A stretch of 64,000 nt of DNA from GCA-2686265 sp036010965 (lineage in GTDB: Bacteria > Planctomycetota > UBA1135 > GCA-002686595). Each line of letters begins with the position of its first letter. Position 1 is the stretch's first letter. The translations under genes were made by a program, and so were the position numbers. The notes beneath the pieces were generated by a model. The model was not told where the DNA came from. It did not search any database and saw only the letters and a program-made list of their open reading frames with translations. The DNA is taken from contig DASCMO010000017.1 of NCBI GenBank assembly GCA_036010965.1, positions 11,368 through 75,367 on the forward strand, given 5' to 3'. This document shows, in pieces, positions 8,766-16,969 of this stretch.

Positions 8766-9490
8766 GCGTCGCTCCCTGGTGCGCGAGTGAAGCGATAGCC
8801 CACCCCGCGTTCGGTGTGGAAGTGAAAAGGCCGCTCTGGATCGCGCTCAAAGCGCTTGCGCAGGCGCACGATGAAGTTGTCGATGGTGCGCGTGGAGGGG
8901 AAGACGTCATAACCCCAGACCGTCTCCAGGATCGCCTCGCGCGAGACCACCTCGCCGTCGCGCTCGGCCAGGCAGCGCAGGATCATGGCTTCCTTGTGGG
9001 TCAGGTGCTGTTCCGTGCCGTCCCAGGAGCGTCCGCGGTAGGTGGAGAAGTCGAGCTGGTTGTCGCCGAAGGCGATCGTCTCCGCGCGCCCGTCGCCGCG
9101 CATCCATGCGCCGCGGCGGACTATGGCCGAGACACGCGCAAGGAGTTCGCGCAGGGCGAAGGGCTTGGGTAGGTAGTCGTCGCCACCGGCTTCGAGGCCC
9201 TCGATGCGATCGTCCACGCCGCTCAGGGCGGTCAGAAAGAGGATCGGCACCTCGTCGCCGCGCTCGCGCAGAGCGCGGCAGACCGCGAGGCCGTCCATGC
9301 CGGGCATCATCACGTCCAGGAGGATCAGGTCCCAGGTCTCGGCCGTGGCGCGCTCCAGGGCCTGCGGTCCGTCGTGGGCGACGGCTACCTGGTACCCCTC
9401 GGCCTTGAGGTTCTCGGCGATGCCGAGGGCCAGGTTGCGCTCATCGTCCACGACCAGGATGCGCGTGTCCGTACGCCTCGCCTCGCTCAT
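8762..9490 (-). CDS. OmpR/PhoB-family response regulator inside the heme operon
   Basis: A 242-residue DNA-binding response regulator. Receiver domain (about 10-125): acidic pair in VVDDE (15-16), phospho-acceptor Asp59 in LLLDVMMPG-like context, Thr near 87 and Lys109 in LPKPF. Winged-helix domain (about 140-235) with the PhoB-type recognition and wing region RTIDNFIVRLRKRFE and HTERGVGYRF. ATG 9490 overlaps the kinase stop (ATGA), and its own stop overlaps hemE. The pair is therefore an integral part of the heme operon. Its target is unknown; control of this operon or of haem-dependent respiration is an inference from position. Confidence 0.93.
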   Translation of the reverse strand: MSEARRTDTRILVVDDERNLALGIAENLKAEGYQVAVAHDGPQALERATAETWDLILLDVMMPGMDGLAVCRALRERGDEVPILFLTALSGVDDRIEGLEAGGDDYLPKPFALRELLARVSAIVRRGAWMRGDGRAETIAFGDNQLDFSTYRGRSWDGTEQHLTHKEAMILRCLAERDGEVVSREAILETVWGYDVFPSTRTIDNFIVRLRKRFERDPERPFHFHTERGVGYRFTRAPGSDA

Positions 9491-10587
9491 GCTCGTCCCT
9501 GCCCTTCGGCCGCCGCGGGCCACCAGAAGCGGAACACAGCTCCCTCGCCCTGCCCGTCGCTCTGGGCCTCGATCCTCCCGCCCGCGCTCTCAACGAAGTG
9601 CTTGACGATGAACAGCCCCAGGCCGGAGCCCTTCTTCTCACGCCGCAGTTCGTCGCCGGTGCGGTAGAACTTGTCGAACAGGCGGCGCGCCTCGCGCGGG
9701 TCGAACCCCACGCCGTCGTCGCTCACCTCGCCCCACACCTCTCGCCCTTCGGCGGCGGCGCGGATGCGCACCGAGCCCCCGCCGGCAGCGGCCGCGGCGT
9801 CGATGGCATTGTGGATCAGGTTCGACAGGACGGTGTGGAGTGCCGTCCTGTCGGCGTTCAGCCAGAGTCCCTCGGGCACCTCGTCCACGAGTTCCACGCC
9901 GCGCGCCGCGGCGCGCGGGCCGCTCTCCTCGAGGGAGGAGCGCAGGGCTGCGGCGAGGCAGACGCGCTCGGGTGAGAAGACCAGGTGGCCTTCCTCGATC
10001 TCTCCCGCGTCGAGGATGTTGGTGACGGTGGCCTCCAGCCTTCCCACGTCCTCGACCATGCGCGCCGAGAGGGTCGCGAGGACCTCGCCCTCGGGGCGGC
10101 GCAGCGCCAGGGTCTCCGCGGCGAGCCGCAGGCTGGCCAGGGGGCTCTTGAACTCGTGCGAGACGGAGGCGAGGAAGTTGTTCTGACGCCGGGACAGCTC
10201 CGCCCGCTGGCGCAGGGAAGCGCCGATGACTCCCATGCCGCACAGCAGCACCAGCAGGAAGAAGGAGCCCTCCCAGCCGTAGCGATTGATGCGGCGATGC
10301 CGGGCGTGATCCAGTTCGGCGGCGTGCGCGGGGTCGAGGACGGTGCCCTCGACTCCGCGCTGCAGGCGTGGAAAGAGCTCGTGCACCTTCGCCCACGCGA
10401 CGCCGTTGTTCAGCAGTGCGTCGGCGGCGCGCGCTTGTTCGGCGTAGCGCTCTAGGGTGTCGGCGTTCACGGCTTGCGTGTAGGTGGACTGGTCGATGAC
10501 CCAGTAGGCGGCCTGGGCGAAGCACAGGACGAGCAGGCCGCCGATGGCGATCTGCACTCCACGTGATGCGCCCCGCGAGCCCCTCAT
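9487..10587 (-). CDS. Membrane sensor histidine kinase inside the heme operon
   Basis: A 366-residue HisKA/HATPase_c kinase. Two membrane helices at about 12-30 and 108-124 enclose a small extracytoplasmic domain of about 75 residues, rich in Ala, Glu and His, with no recognised sensor fold. H-box SVSHEFKSPLASL with phospho-acceptor His144; N-box NLIHNAIDA; G1 DDGVGFD; F-box FDKFYRT; G2 GSGLGLFIV. All catalytic elements are intact. ATG 10587 overlaps the hemL TGA by ATGA. It probably phosphorylates the regulator encoded immediately after it. The ligand is unknown; a haem, porphyrin, redox or envelope cue would suit the setting. Confidence 0.93.
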   Translation of the reverse strand: MRGSRGASRGVQIAIGGLLVLCFAQAAYWVIDQSTYTQAVNADTLERYAEQARAADALLNNGVAWAKVHELFPRLQRGVEGTVLDPAHAAELDHARHRRINRYGWEGSFFLLVLLCGMGVIGASLRQRAELSRRQNNFLASVSHEFKSPLASLRLAAETLALRRPEGEVLATLSARMVEDVGRLEATVTNILDAGEIEEGHLVFSPERVCLAAALRSSLEESGPRAAARGVELVDEVPEGLWLNADRTALHTVLSNLIHNAIDAAAAAGGGSVRIRAAAEGREVWGEVSDDGVGFDPREARRLFDKFYRTGDELRREKKGSGLGLFIVKHFVESAGGRIEAQSDGQGEGAVFRFWWPAAAEGQGRA

Positions 10588-11876
10588 CGCGCTTCCCCGC
10601 TCTCGCCCAGGACCTGCTTAAGGGCGTCCTCCAGGCGTTCGACGTGTTCATACTCGTGGGCCAGGGAGAGGAAGCCGACCTCGAAGGCCGAGGGAGCCAG
10701 GGCCACGCCGCGGGACAGCAGGCCGTGGAAGAGCTCCCGATAGCGCGTGGCGGCCACGGGCTCGATGGCGTCGGCGCGGCGCGGGGCTTCACCCTCCTGG
10801 AGCGAGAGCCAGAAGATCGAGCCGACGCGCACGAGCCGTGCGGGCAACCTCCCAGCCTCCAGAATCGGGGTCAGGCGCTCCTCGAGGAAGCGCCCCAGGT
10901 CCTCGAGGCGCGTCCAGCCGTCCTCGCGTTCGAGCACGTCGAGGGTTGCCAGGCCGGCCGCCATGGCCAGGGGGTTTCCCGAGAGGGTCCCCGCCTGATA
11001 CACGTCGCCTTCCGGTGCCAGGTGGTCCATCAGCTCGGCCCGGCCGGCGAAGGCCCCGACCGGCAGGCCGCCGCCGATCACCTTGCCGAAGGTCGCCAGG
11101 TCGGGCTCGAGGCCCAGGAGCTGGGCGGCGCCGCCGCGCGCGAGGCGGAAACCGCTGATGACCTCGTCGAGGATCAGTAGCGCTCCCTGCTCGCGCGTCT
11201 GGCGCGCGACATCGGCCAGGAACTCGCGCCGCTGGATGAGCAGCCCGCAGTTGGCGGGAACCGGCTCGATGATGACGGCGGCGATGCGCTCGGAGTGGGC
11301 GGAGAACAGGTCGGCGAGGCCTCGCTCGTCGTCGAGGTCGCAGACCAGGGTCTGGCTGGCGAAGGCCTCGGGGACGCCGGCCGAAGAGGGGCGGGCGAAG
11401 GTCGCCAATCCCGAGCCCGCCTGCACCAGGAGGTGGTCCGCGTGGCCGTGGTAGCAACCGGCGAACTTGACCACGAGGTCGCGGCCGGTGACGCCGCGCG
11501 CCAGGCGAATGGCGCTCATGGTGGCCTCCGTCCCCGACGAGACGAAGCGCACCTTCTCGATCCCCGCGTAGGCGTCGATCACGCGCTCGGCGAGAGCCGC
11601 TTCGCCCGGGCAGGGCGCACCGAAGGTCGTCCCCCGTTCGCAGGCGTCGTGCAGGGCGCTCAGCACTTCCGGGTGGGCGTGGCCGAGGATCAGCGGCCCC
11701 CAGGAGCCGACGAAGTCGAGCAGGCGTTCGCCGTCGACATCGACAAGCTCCGCGCCCGCGCCGGCGGCGATCACCCGCGGAGTTCCGCCCACGGCCCCGA
11801 AGGAGCGCACCGGTGAGCTCACACCGCCGGGGAGGGACTCGAGGGCGCGCGCGAAAGCTCGCTCGTTGGCGGTCAC
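10584..11876 (-). CDS. hemL: Glutamate-1-semialdehyde 2,1-aminomutase
   Basis: PLP enzyme that moves the amino group of glutamate-1-semialdehyde to give 5-aminolevulinate, the end of the C5 pathway. The 430-residue length is normal. It shows the N-terminal PGGVSSPVRSF, the GSA-specific VRFVSSGTEATMSAIRLAR, the Asp of ILDEVISGFRLA that contacts PLP, and the Schiff-base Lys in FGKVIGGGLPVGAF. A GTG start at 11876 overlaps the hemB TGA (GTGA). With hemA present, the cell makes ALA from glutamyl-tRNA, not by the Shemin route. Confidence 0.96.
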   Translation of the reverse strand: MTANERAFARALESLPGGVSSPVRSFGAVGGTPRVIAAGAGAELVDVDGERLLDFVGSWGPLILGHAHPEVLSALHDACERGTTFGAPCPGEAALAERVIDAYAGIEKVRFVSSGTEATMSAIRLARGVTGRDLVVKFAGCYHGHADHLLVQAGSGLATFARPSSAGVPEAFASQTLVCDLDDERGLADLFSAHSERIAAVIIEPVPANCGLLIQRREFLADVARQTREQGALLILDEVISGFRLARGGAAQLLGLEPDLATFGKVIGGGLPVGAFAGRAELMDHLAPEGDVYQAGTLSGNPLAMAAGLATLDVLEREDGWTRLEDLGRFLEERLTPILEAGRLPARLVRVGSIFWLSLQEGEAPRRADAIEPVAATRYRELFHGLLSRGVALAPSAFEVGFLSLAHEYEHVERLEDALKQVLGESGEAR

Positions 11877-12871
11877 AGCCAGGCTCCCGCCAGGGCCTCG
11901 CGGGCGTGGTAGGTGAGGATCACATCGGCCCCGGCGCGCGCCATGGCGAGCAGGTTCTCGCGTACCACCGCCGGTTCGTCCAGCCAGCCGCGCTCGGCGG
12001 CGGCCTTCACGGCGGAGTACTCCCCCGAGACGTTGTAGGCCGCCACGGGCAGGCGCGTGACCTCACGCACGCGGCGGATGATGTCCAGGTAGGCGAGGGC
12101 CGGCTTGACCATCAACATGTCGGCGCCCTCGGCCTCGTCCAGCAAGGCCTCGCGTTCGGCCTCGCGGGCGTTGCGCACGTCCATCTGGTAGGTCTTTCGG
12201 TCGCCCTCGCCCGGCGCGCAGTCGGCCGCGTCGCGGAAGGGCCCGTAGTAGGCCGAGGCGTACTTGACCGAGTAGGAAAGGAGGCCTGTCTGCTCGAGGC
12301 CGCGGGCGTCGAGGGCCGCCCGGATGGCGGCCACGCGACCGTCCATCATGTCCGAGGGCGCGACCATGTCTGCTCCCGCCTCGGCGTGTATGACAGCCAT
12401 TTCGGCCAGGAGTGGCAGGGTGGCGTCGTTGGCCACGTCGCCCCCGTCCAGCACGCCGCAGTGACCGTGGTCGGTGGTGGCGCACAGGCAGACATCGGTG
12501 ATCACCAGCAGGTCCGCGCCGAACTCGCGCTTGAGGGCAGCCACGGCCTGCGGTACGGCGCTCTCAGTGTCTCGCGCGAGACTGCCCGTGGGGTCCTTGC
12601 GTCCGTCGCCGGCGAGGCCGAAGAGCAGTACGCTGCGCAGGCCGAGTTCGAGGTCCGAGGCCACCGTCCGCAAGAGCGCCTCGCGGCCGGTGCGGGAGAT
12701 CCCGGGCATCGAGGGGATGGGCTCCACGGTGCGCTCGTCGGGGAGCACGAAGTGGGGCATGACCAGGCGCGAGGCGTCCAGGCGGGTCTCGCTCACGAGG
12801 TCGCGCAGGACGGATCCGCGCCGCAGGCGGCGGGGTCGGCTGAGAAGGGGATCGGGGTCGGGCTGGCTCAT
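11873..12871 (-). CDS. hemB: Delta-aminolevulinic acid dehydratase (porphobilinogen synthase)
   Basis: Condenses two ALA molecules to porphobilinogen. The 332-residue protein has the zinc-type cysteine cluster DVCLCATTDHGHCG (about residues 127-140), the first active-site Lys in SVKYASAYYGPFRDA and the Schiff-base Lys in MLMVKPALAYLD. The three cysteines indicate a zinc enzyme, not the magnesium-only form with Asp replacements. ATG 12871 overlaps hemD (ATGA). The gene follows hemD and precedes hemL, so in transcript order hemB is read before the gene that makes its substrate. Confidence 0.96.
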   Translation of the reverse strand: MSQPDPDPLLSRPRRLRRGSVLRDLVSETRLDASRLVMPHFVLPDERTVEPIPSMPGISRTGREALLRTVASDLELGLRSVLLFGLAGDGRKDPTGSLARDTESAVPQAVAALKREFGADLLVITDVCLCATTDHGHCGVLDGGDVANDATLPLLAEMAVIHAEAGADMVAPSDMMDGRVAAIRAALDARGLEQTGLLSYSVKYASAYYGPFRDAADCAPGEGDRKTYQMDVRNAREAEREALLDEAEGADMLMVKPALAYLDIIRRVREVTRLPVAAYNVSGEYSAVKAAAERGWLDEPAVVRENLLAMARAGADVILTYHAREALAGAWL

Positions 12872-13593
12872 GAGCGGCAGTCGGGAGGCTGGTGGGCGGC
12901 GTCCAGGGAACGCCAGGCGTGAATCATGGCGGGCAGGTCACGACCGGCGGCCTCCGCCGCCACGGTCAGGCCCGCGGCCTGGGCCGCCGCGCTGGTCGCG
13001 GGGCCGAGGGTGACGACCGCGACTGTTGCGGGCAGGTCGGTCTGGGCCATGAGGCCCTCCACGGCCGAGGGACTGGCCAGGAAGACCGCGTCCGCCTCTA
13101 CCTGCGCGCGCGTCCCCGATGGCACCGCCGGATAGGTACGGTAGACGGGAACGAGCACGCACTCCACCCCTCGGGTGGTCAAGCCGTCGCGAAGGTCCGG
13201 AAGGCCATCCTGGGCTCCCGCCAGCAGGATCCGCTCACTCGCGCACTCGGCGAGGGCGACGGCCAGGGAGTGCCCGGTCTGTTCGGGGGCGACAAGGTCG
13301 CAGTGGCCGAGGAGCGCACGCGCCGCGTCGGCGCTGGCCGCACCGACGGCGGCGACCGAGACGCCGTCGGGCAGGCCCCCTGGCGCGAGCGCCGCGACGG
13401 CCCTCGCGCCGCGCCGCGAGGTGAGGGCCAGCCAGTCGCAGCGAGCGAGCTCAAGCGCGAGGAGGGCGGCGCTCTCGGGGATCGGCTCGCAGCGGATGCA
13501 GGGGAGCTCAACGGGCTGTAAGTCCGCCGCGCGCAGGTCCTCGGCCCAGCGTGCGTTGTCCTCGACGCTGCGCGTGATCAGGATGCGCTTCAT
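12868..13593 (-). CDS. hemD: Uroporphyrinogen-III synthase
   Basis: Cyclises hydroxymethylbilane with inversion of ring D to uroporphyrinogen III. The 241-residue protein starts MKRILITRSVEDNARWAEDL and has the two-lobed, poorly conserved HemD pattern, with LTSRRGARAV and FLASPSAVEGLMAQ as the equivalents of the usual 'TSxNAV' and 'SxSxV' loops. Identification rests on these loops and on its place between hemC and hemB. ATG 13593 overlaps the hemC TGA (ATGA). A longer open frame upstream is antisense-like sequence within hemC and is not used. Confidence 0.9.
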   Translation of the reverse strand: MKRILITRSVEDNARWAEDLRAADLQPVELPCIRCEPIPESAALLALELARCDWLALTSRRGARAVAALAPGGLPDGVSVAAVGAASADAARALLGHCDLVAPEQTGHSLAVALAECASERILLAGAQDGLPDLRDGLTTRGVECVLVPVYRTYPAVPSGTRAQVEADAVFLASPSAVEGLMAQTDLPATVAVVTLGPATSAAAQAAGLTVAAEAAGRDLPAMIHAWRSLDAAHQPPDCRS

Positions 13594-14522
13594 GCCGATC
13601 GTTCCTCGCATGCCAGCAGGGCCTCGTGCACGCGCGCAGCCAGGCCCTCGGGACCGTCTCCGGCCACCTGGGCCCGCCGCAGGCGATCGTCCAGATCGAG
13701 CACCGCGCGCAGCACCAGGCGCCCGGTCCGCTCCTCGCTGCAGTGCGCGCCGAAGGGCGCGTCGCAGCCTGCCTGCACCAGGCGCAGTAGCTCGCGCTCG
13801 ACCTCGACGACGCGCCGCGTGGGCGCGTCGTCGAGGTCGGCGACCGCCGCGTGTGCCGCGTTCCCGCTCTGCACTTGCAAGGCGAGGGCACCCTGGGACG
13901 GAGCCGGCACGAAGCGTTCGGGATCGAGGCGCCGCTCGACGAGATCGTCGCGTCGGAGTGTTTCGCACTCCCCGCGCTCGGCCGCCGCGTCGAGGCGGTC
14001 GAGGCCAGCGGCGGCCAGGACGATGGCGTCGAGGTCTCCCTCCTGCAATCGTCGCACGCGCGTGGGGACGTTGCCGCGCAGGGGGGCGATGCGCAGGTCG
14101 GGGCGCTCCTCGCTCAGCAGGACGCGGCGGCGGGCGGCGGAGCTGCCCACCCGTGCTCCGTCGATCAGGGGCAGGCCGGGGGCGTCGGCGGCGTGGGCCT
14201 CGGGACGGATCAGCAGGCGGTCCGCCGCGTCGGCGCGCGGGGGGACGGCGGCGATGGTCAATCCCCTGGGAGAGTCCCCGGGGAGGTCCTTGTAGGAGTG
14301 CACGGCGAGATCCACGCGCCCTTCAGCGAGCGCACGCTCGATCTCGCTCACGAACACACCCGGAGGGCCGATGCTGGCGAAGGGACTGACCTGGTCGGCG
14401 TCGCCGTGGGTCTCGATCGGTACGAGCTCGATCCGATGCCCGCGCGCTTCGAGCTCCTTCTGGACCCAGCGCGCTTGCACCAGAGCCAGGGCCGATGCGC
14501 GCGTTCCGATGCGCAGCTTCAC
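13590..14522 (-). CDS. hemC: Porphobilinogen deaminase (hydroxymethylbilane synthase)
   Basis: Polymerises four porphobilinogens to hydroxymethylbilane on a covalently bound dipyrromethane cofactor. The 310-residue length is usual. N-terminal RIGTRASALALVQA, VHSYKDLP (catalytic Asp region, around 75-82), the Arg-rich IAPLRGNVPTRVRRL and the cofactor Cys253 in QAGCDAPFGAH are present. The cofactor loop normally reads GGC or EGC followed by PxG; here it is AGCDAPFG, an acceptable variant. GTG 14522 overlaps the hemA TGA (GTGA). Confidence 0.95.
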   Translation of the reverse strand: MKLRIGTRASALALVQARWVQKELEARGHRIELVPIETHGDADQVSPFASIGPPGVFVSEIERALAEGRVDLAVHSYKDLPGDSPRGLTIAAVPPRADAADRLLIRPEAHAADAPGLPLIDGARVGSSAARRRVLLSEERPDLRIAPLRGNVPTRVRRLQEGDLDAIVLAAAGLDRLDAAAERGECETLRRDDLVERRLDPERFVPAPSQGALALQVQSGNAAHAAVADLDDAPTRRVVEVERELLRLVQAGCDAPFGAHCSEERTGRLVLRAVLDLDDRLRRAQVAGDGPEGLAARVHEALLACEERSA

Positions 14523-15856
14523 GGCGGATCTTCTTCGTCAGGCGGCAGGGCCGCGAGCACGCGTTCGGTGTCCAGGGCCGCCCCGAGCTTGCGTGCGAGG
14601 TCGCGCTCGGCGCCGGAGAGGAAGGCGCTCAGGGCTTCGGGCCCGGCCTGCAGGGCGACCTCTCGCAGGCCGCGGCTGGAGAGGTGGGCGAACCGCCGAG
14701 CGAGAGCCTCGGCCCAGCGCCGCACGGCGCTCGCGCCTTCGGGGTCGAGGTCGCCCAGTCCCCGGCGCAGCAGGTCTTCGACCCCGGCCAGAGCGGTCTC
14801 GCGGTAGTGATCATGCAGGATCGTGACGACGGACTCGACCGAACGCAGACCCAGGCGGCGGTGCACGCGATCGAGGGCATCGTCCACCAGGGCCCGCGCG
14901 TCCGCCGAGTCGCGCCGCCGCTGTCGCTGGTTACCGGCCGCGGCGGCGTTGATCTCCTCCATGCCCACGCGCTCGAACCCGAGGGCGCGGGCTGCTTCGG
15001 GGGCGATGTCGGGAGGCAGGGCCAGGTCCACCAGGAGCGGGAGGCGCCCGCGGCTGGCGCGGGCCAGGGCGATGAGGTCGGCCTGGTCGAGGATGGGGAG
15101 CGGGGCCCCGGTGGCGGAGACCACGACCGCCAGCGCATCGGGATCCGTTCGGAACTCCGCGAGTGGGCGCGGTCGGGCGTCGATGCCGAGCTCGCGCGCC
15201 GCGCGCGTCGCGCGCTCGACCGTGCGGTTCACCCACACGAGCGGCCGCCCGCACTTCGCCAGGCTCTCGGCGCAGCGGCGCGTCATGGGGGACACGCCGA
15301 TCAGGGCTACCGGTCCGCGCGTGGCATCGATCCGCTCCAGGGCCAGCTCCGCCAGGGAGGTGCGGCCGAGGCCCAGACCGCTTTGGCGGCGCACGCGGCG
15401 GGCGACCTTGAGAGCCTCTTCCCACAGGAAGGACACCCGCCGCCCGGCGAGTCCCAGGCGGCGCGCTTCCTCCAGAGCCGCTCGCACCTGCCCGGCGATC
15501 TCGGTCTCTCCCAGGCGCGCCGAGTCCAGGCCGGCCGCCACCAGGAAGAGGTGCTCGACGGCTCCCTCGCCGGCCCAGGCGCGCAGGGTGCGCTCGGCCT
15601 CGCCGGGCTGGGGCTCCCGTCCGGCGAGGGCGAGGAAAGCCCGGCGTCGCATGGTCGCTGCGGGGGTCGGCTCTTCGGCCACGAAGCACAGTTCCACCCG
15701 GTTGCAGGTGGCCAGGTAGCACAGCTCCTTTGCACCCATGGCGTGCGCCATGGCGGGCAGGCGTTCAGAGCGCCGCTCGCTCGGCAGGGTGAAGCGCGAG
15801 ATGGCCTCTTCCCCTCCGTGGCGCCAGTCGAGGCCGACGATTCCGATGCGATTCAT
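14519..15856 (-). CDS. hemA: Glutamyl-tRNA reductase
   Basis: NADPH-dependent reduction of glutamyl-tRNA to glutamate-1-semialdehyde, the committed and usually regulated step of C5 haem synthesis. The 445-residue protein begins MNRIGIVGLDWRH. The nucleophilic Cys51 is in LATCNRVELC; the second signature, around FLWEEALKVARRVRRQSGLG, follows near 150; the Rossmann segment GPVALIGVSPMTRRCA follows that; and the dimerisation helix makes up the C-terminus. ATG 15856 is chosen because upstream residues lack similarity. The gene starts 101 nt after the ferrochelatase stop, the only sizeable gap in the haem gene run, so it may have its own promoter. Confidence 0.95.
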   Translation of the reverse strand: MNRIGIVGLDWRHGGEEAISRFTLPSERRSERLPAMAHAMGAKELCYLATCNRVELCFVAEEPTPAATMRRRAFLALAGREPQPGEAERTLRAWAGEGAVEHLFLVAAGLDSARLGETEIAGQVRAALEEARRLGLAGRRVSFLWEEALKVARRVRRQSGLGLGRTSLAELALERIDATRGPVALIGVSPMTRRCAESLAKCGRPLVWVNRTVERATRAARELGIDARPRPLAEFRTDPDALAVVVSATGAPLPILDQADLIALARASRGRLPLLVDLALPPDIAPEAARALGFERVGMEEINAAAAGNQRQRRRDSADARALVDDALDRVHRRLGLRSVESVVTILHDHYRETALAGVEDLLRRGLGDLDPEGASAVRRWAEALARRFAHLSSRGLREVALQAGPEALSAFLSGAERDLARKLGAALDTERVLAALPPDEEDPP

Positions 15857-15957
15857 GGGTCGATGGTGGGACTCCCGAGGACCTTCTAGCGCCTCTGGGC
15901 CCGCCGTTGTCACAGGAGTGTCAGCGCCGCGAAGTTATCGTCCCGGCTCGGCTCGGC

Positions 15958-16926
15958 TCAGGCCGACAAGGCCGCCAGGGCGTGCGCCAGGGCCGGGTGC
16001 CCGGCGGGTGCTCTCGCGAGGACGAAGGACTCGCCCCCGGCGGCGAGGAAAGTCTCGCGCCCCCGTCGGCTCAATTCCTCCAGGGTTTCGAGACCGTCGG
16101 TCAGGAAACCGGGGGCGCTTACGGCGACGCGCTTCACGCCGCGCGCCGCGAGGTCGGCCAGGGTCGCCGCGGTGGCCGGTCCCAACCAGGGGGTACGTCC
16201 GAAACGCGACTGGAAGCAGACGGTCGTGTGTTCCTCCTTCCAGGCCACGGCGGCCGTGAGGGCCTCGGCCGTGCGCCGGCAGTCGGCCTGGTAGCGGCCG
16301 CCCTCGCGGCGGTCGACGGCCGCGGGGATCGCGTGGAAGGAGAAGACCAGGTGTTCCGGCTCGGCATCCCCCGCCTCTTGCACGGCCGTGCGCAGGCGGT
16401 CGGCGAGGGCCACCACGTAGCCCGGGTCGGCGGGGTCGAGGTGCGCGACCGAGAGGCGTTCCTCAAGTCCGAGGCGTCTGGCGATGGCGTGGGCGGTCGC
16501 TTCCACCGTTCCCGCGCTGGAGGCCGTGCGCTGGGGGAAGAGCGGGGCGACCACCAGTCGCTCTGCGCGCGCCGCCGCCGCGGCCATGGCGGCCTCCAGG
16601 CTCTGAGCCCCATAGCGGTAGGCGAGGCTGGCCGATCCTTGATCGCCCAGGTCCGCTCGCACCGCATCCAGCAAGCGCTCGCTCTCCACTGCCAGGGGTG
16701 AGCCCGCGTCGGTCCAGATTGTGCGATAGAGCGCGGCCACGCGCGCCGGCCGGCGGCGCAGGACGATCCCGTGCAAGATGGGCAACCACAGCCAGCGCGG
16801 CCGCTCGACCACCATCGGGTCGCTCAGGAACTCGGCCAGGAACGCCCGTACGGCGCTCTCCGTTGGGGCCGAGGGTGTGCCGAGGTTGGTGAGGATCAGC
16901 TCCCTCGTCGGCGCGGCGTCGACCAT
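15958..16926 (-). CDS. hemH: Ferrochelatase
   Basis: Inserts ferrous iron into protoporphyrin IX, the last step of haem synthesis. The 322-residue protein has NLGTPSAPTESAVRAFLAEFLSD at the N-terminus, the metal-binding His198 in VFSFHAIP and the family motif CFQSRFGRTPWLGP near 240. No [2Fe-2S] cysteine set is seen at the C-terminus. ATG 16926. It is the first haem gene in transcription order and is separated from hemA by 101 nt. All enzymes from glutamyl-tRNA to haem except glutamyl-tRNA synthetase are therefore encoded between 4907 and 16926. Confidence 0.95.
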   Translation of the reverse strand: MVDAAPTRELILTNLGTPSAPTESAVRAFLAEFLSDPMVVERPRWLWLPILHGIVLRRRPARVAALYRTIWTDAGSPLAVESERLLDAVRADLGDQGSASLAYRYGAQSLEAAMAAAAARAERLVVAPLFPQRTASSAGTVEATAHAIARRLGLEERLSVAHLDPADPGYVVALADRLRTAVQEAGDAEPEHLVFSFHAIPAAVDRREGGRYQADCRRTAEALTAAVAWKEEHTTVCFQSRFGRTPWLGPATAATLADLAARGVKRVAVSAPGFLTDGLETLEELSRRGRETFLAAGGESFVLARAPAGHPALAHALAALSA

Positions 16927-16969
16927 GGCGCGCCGTTATACCAACCCCTTGCGCCGCCCGTCTGCTGCC

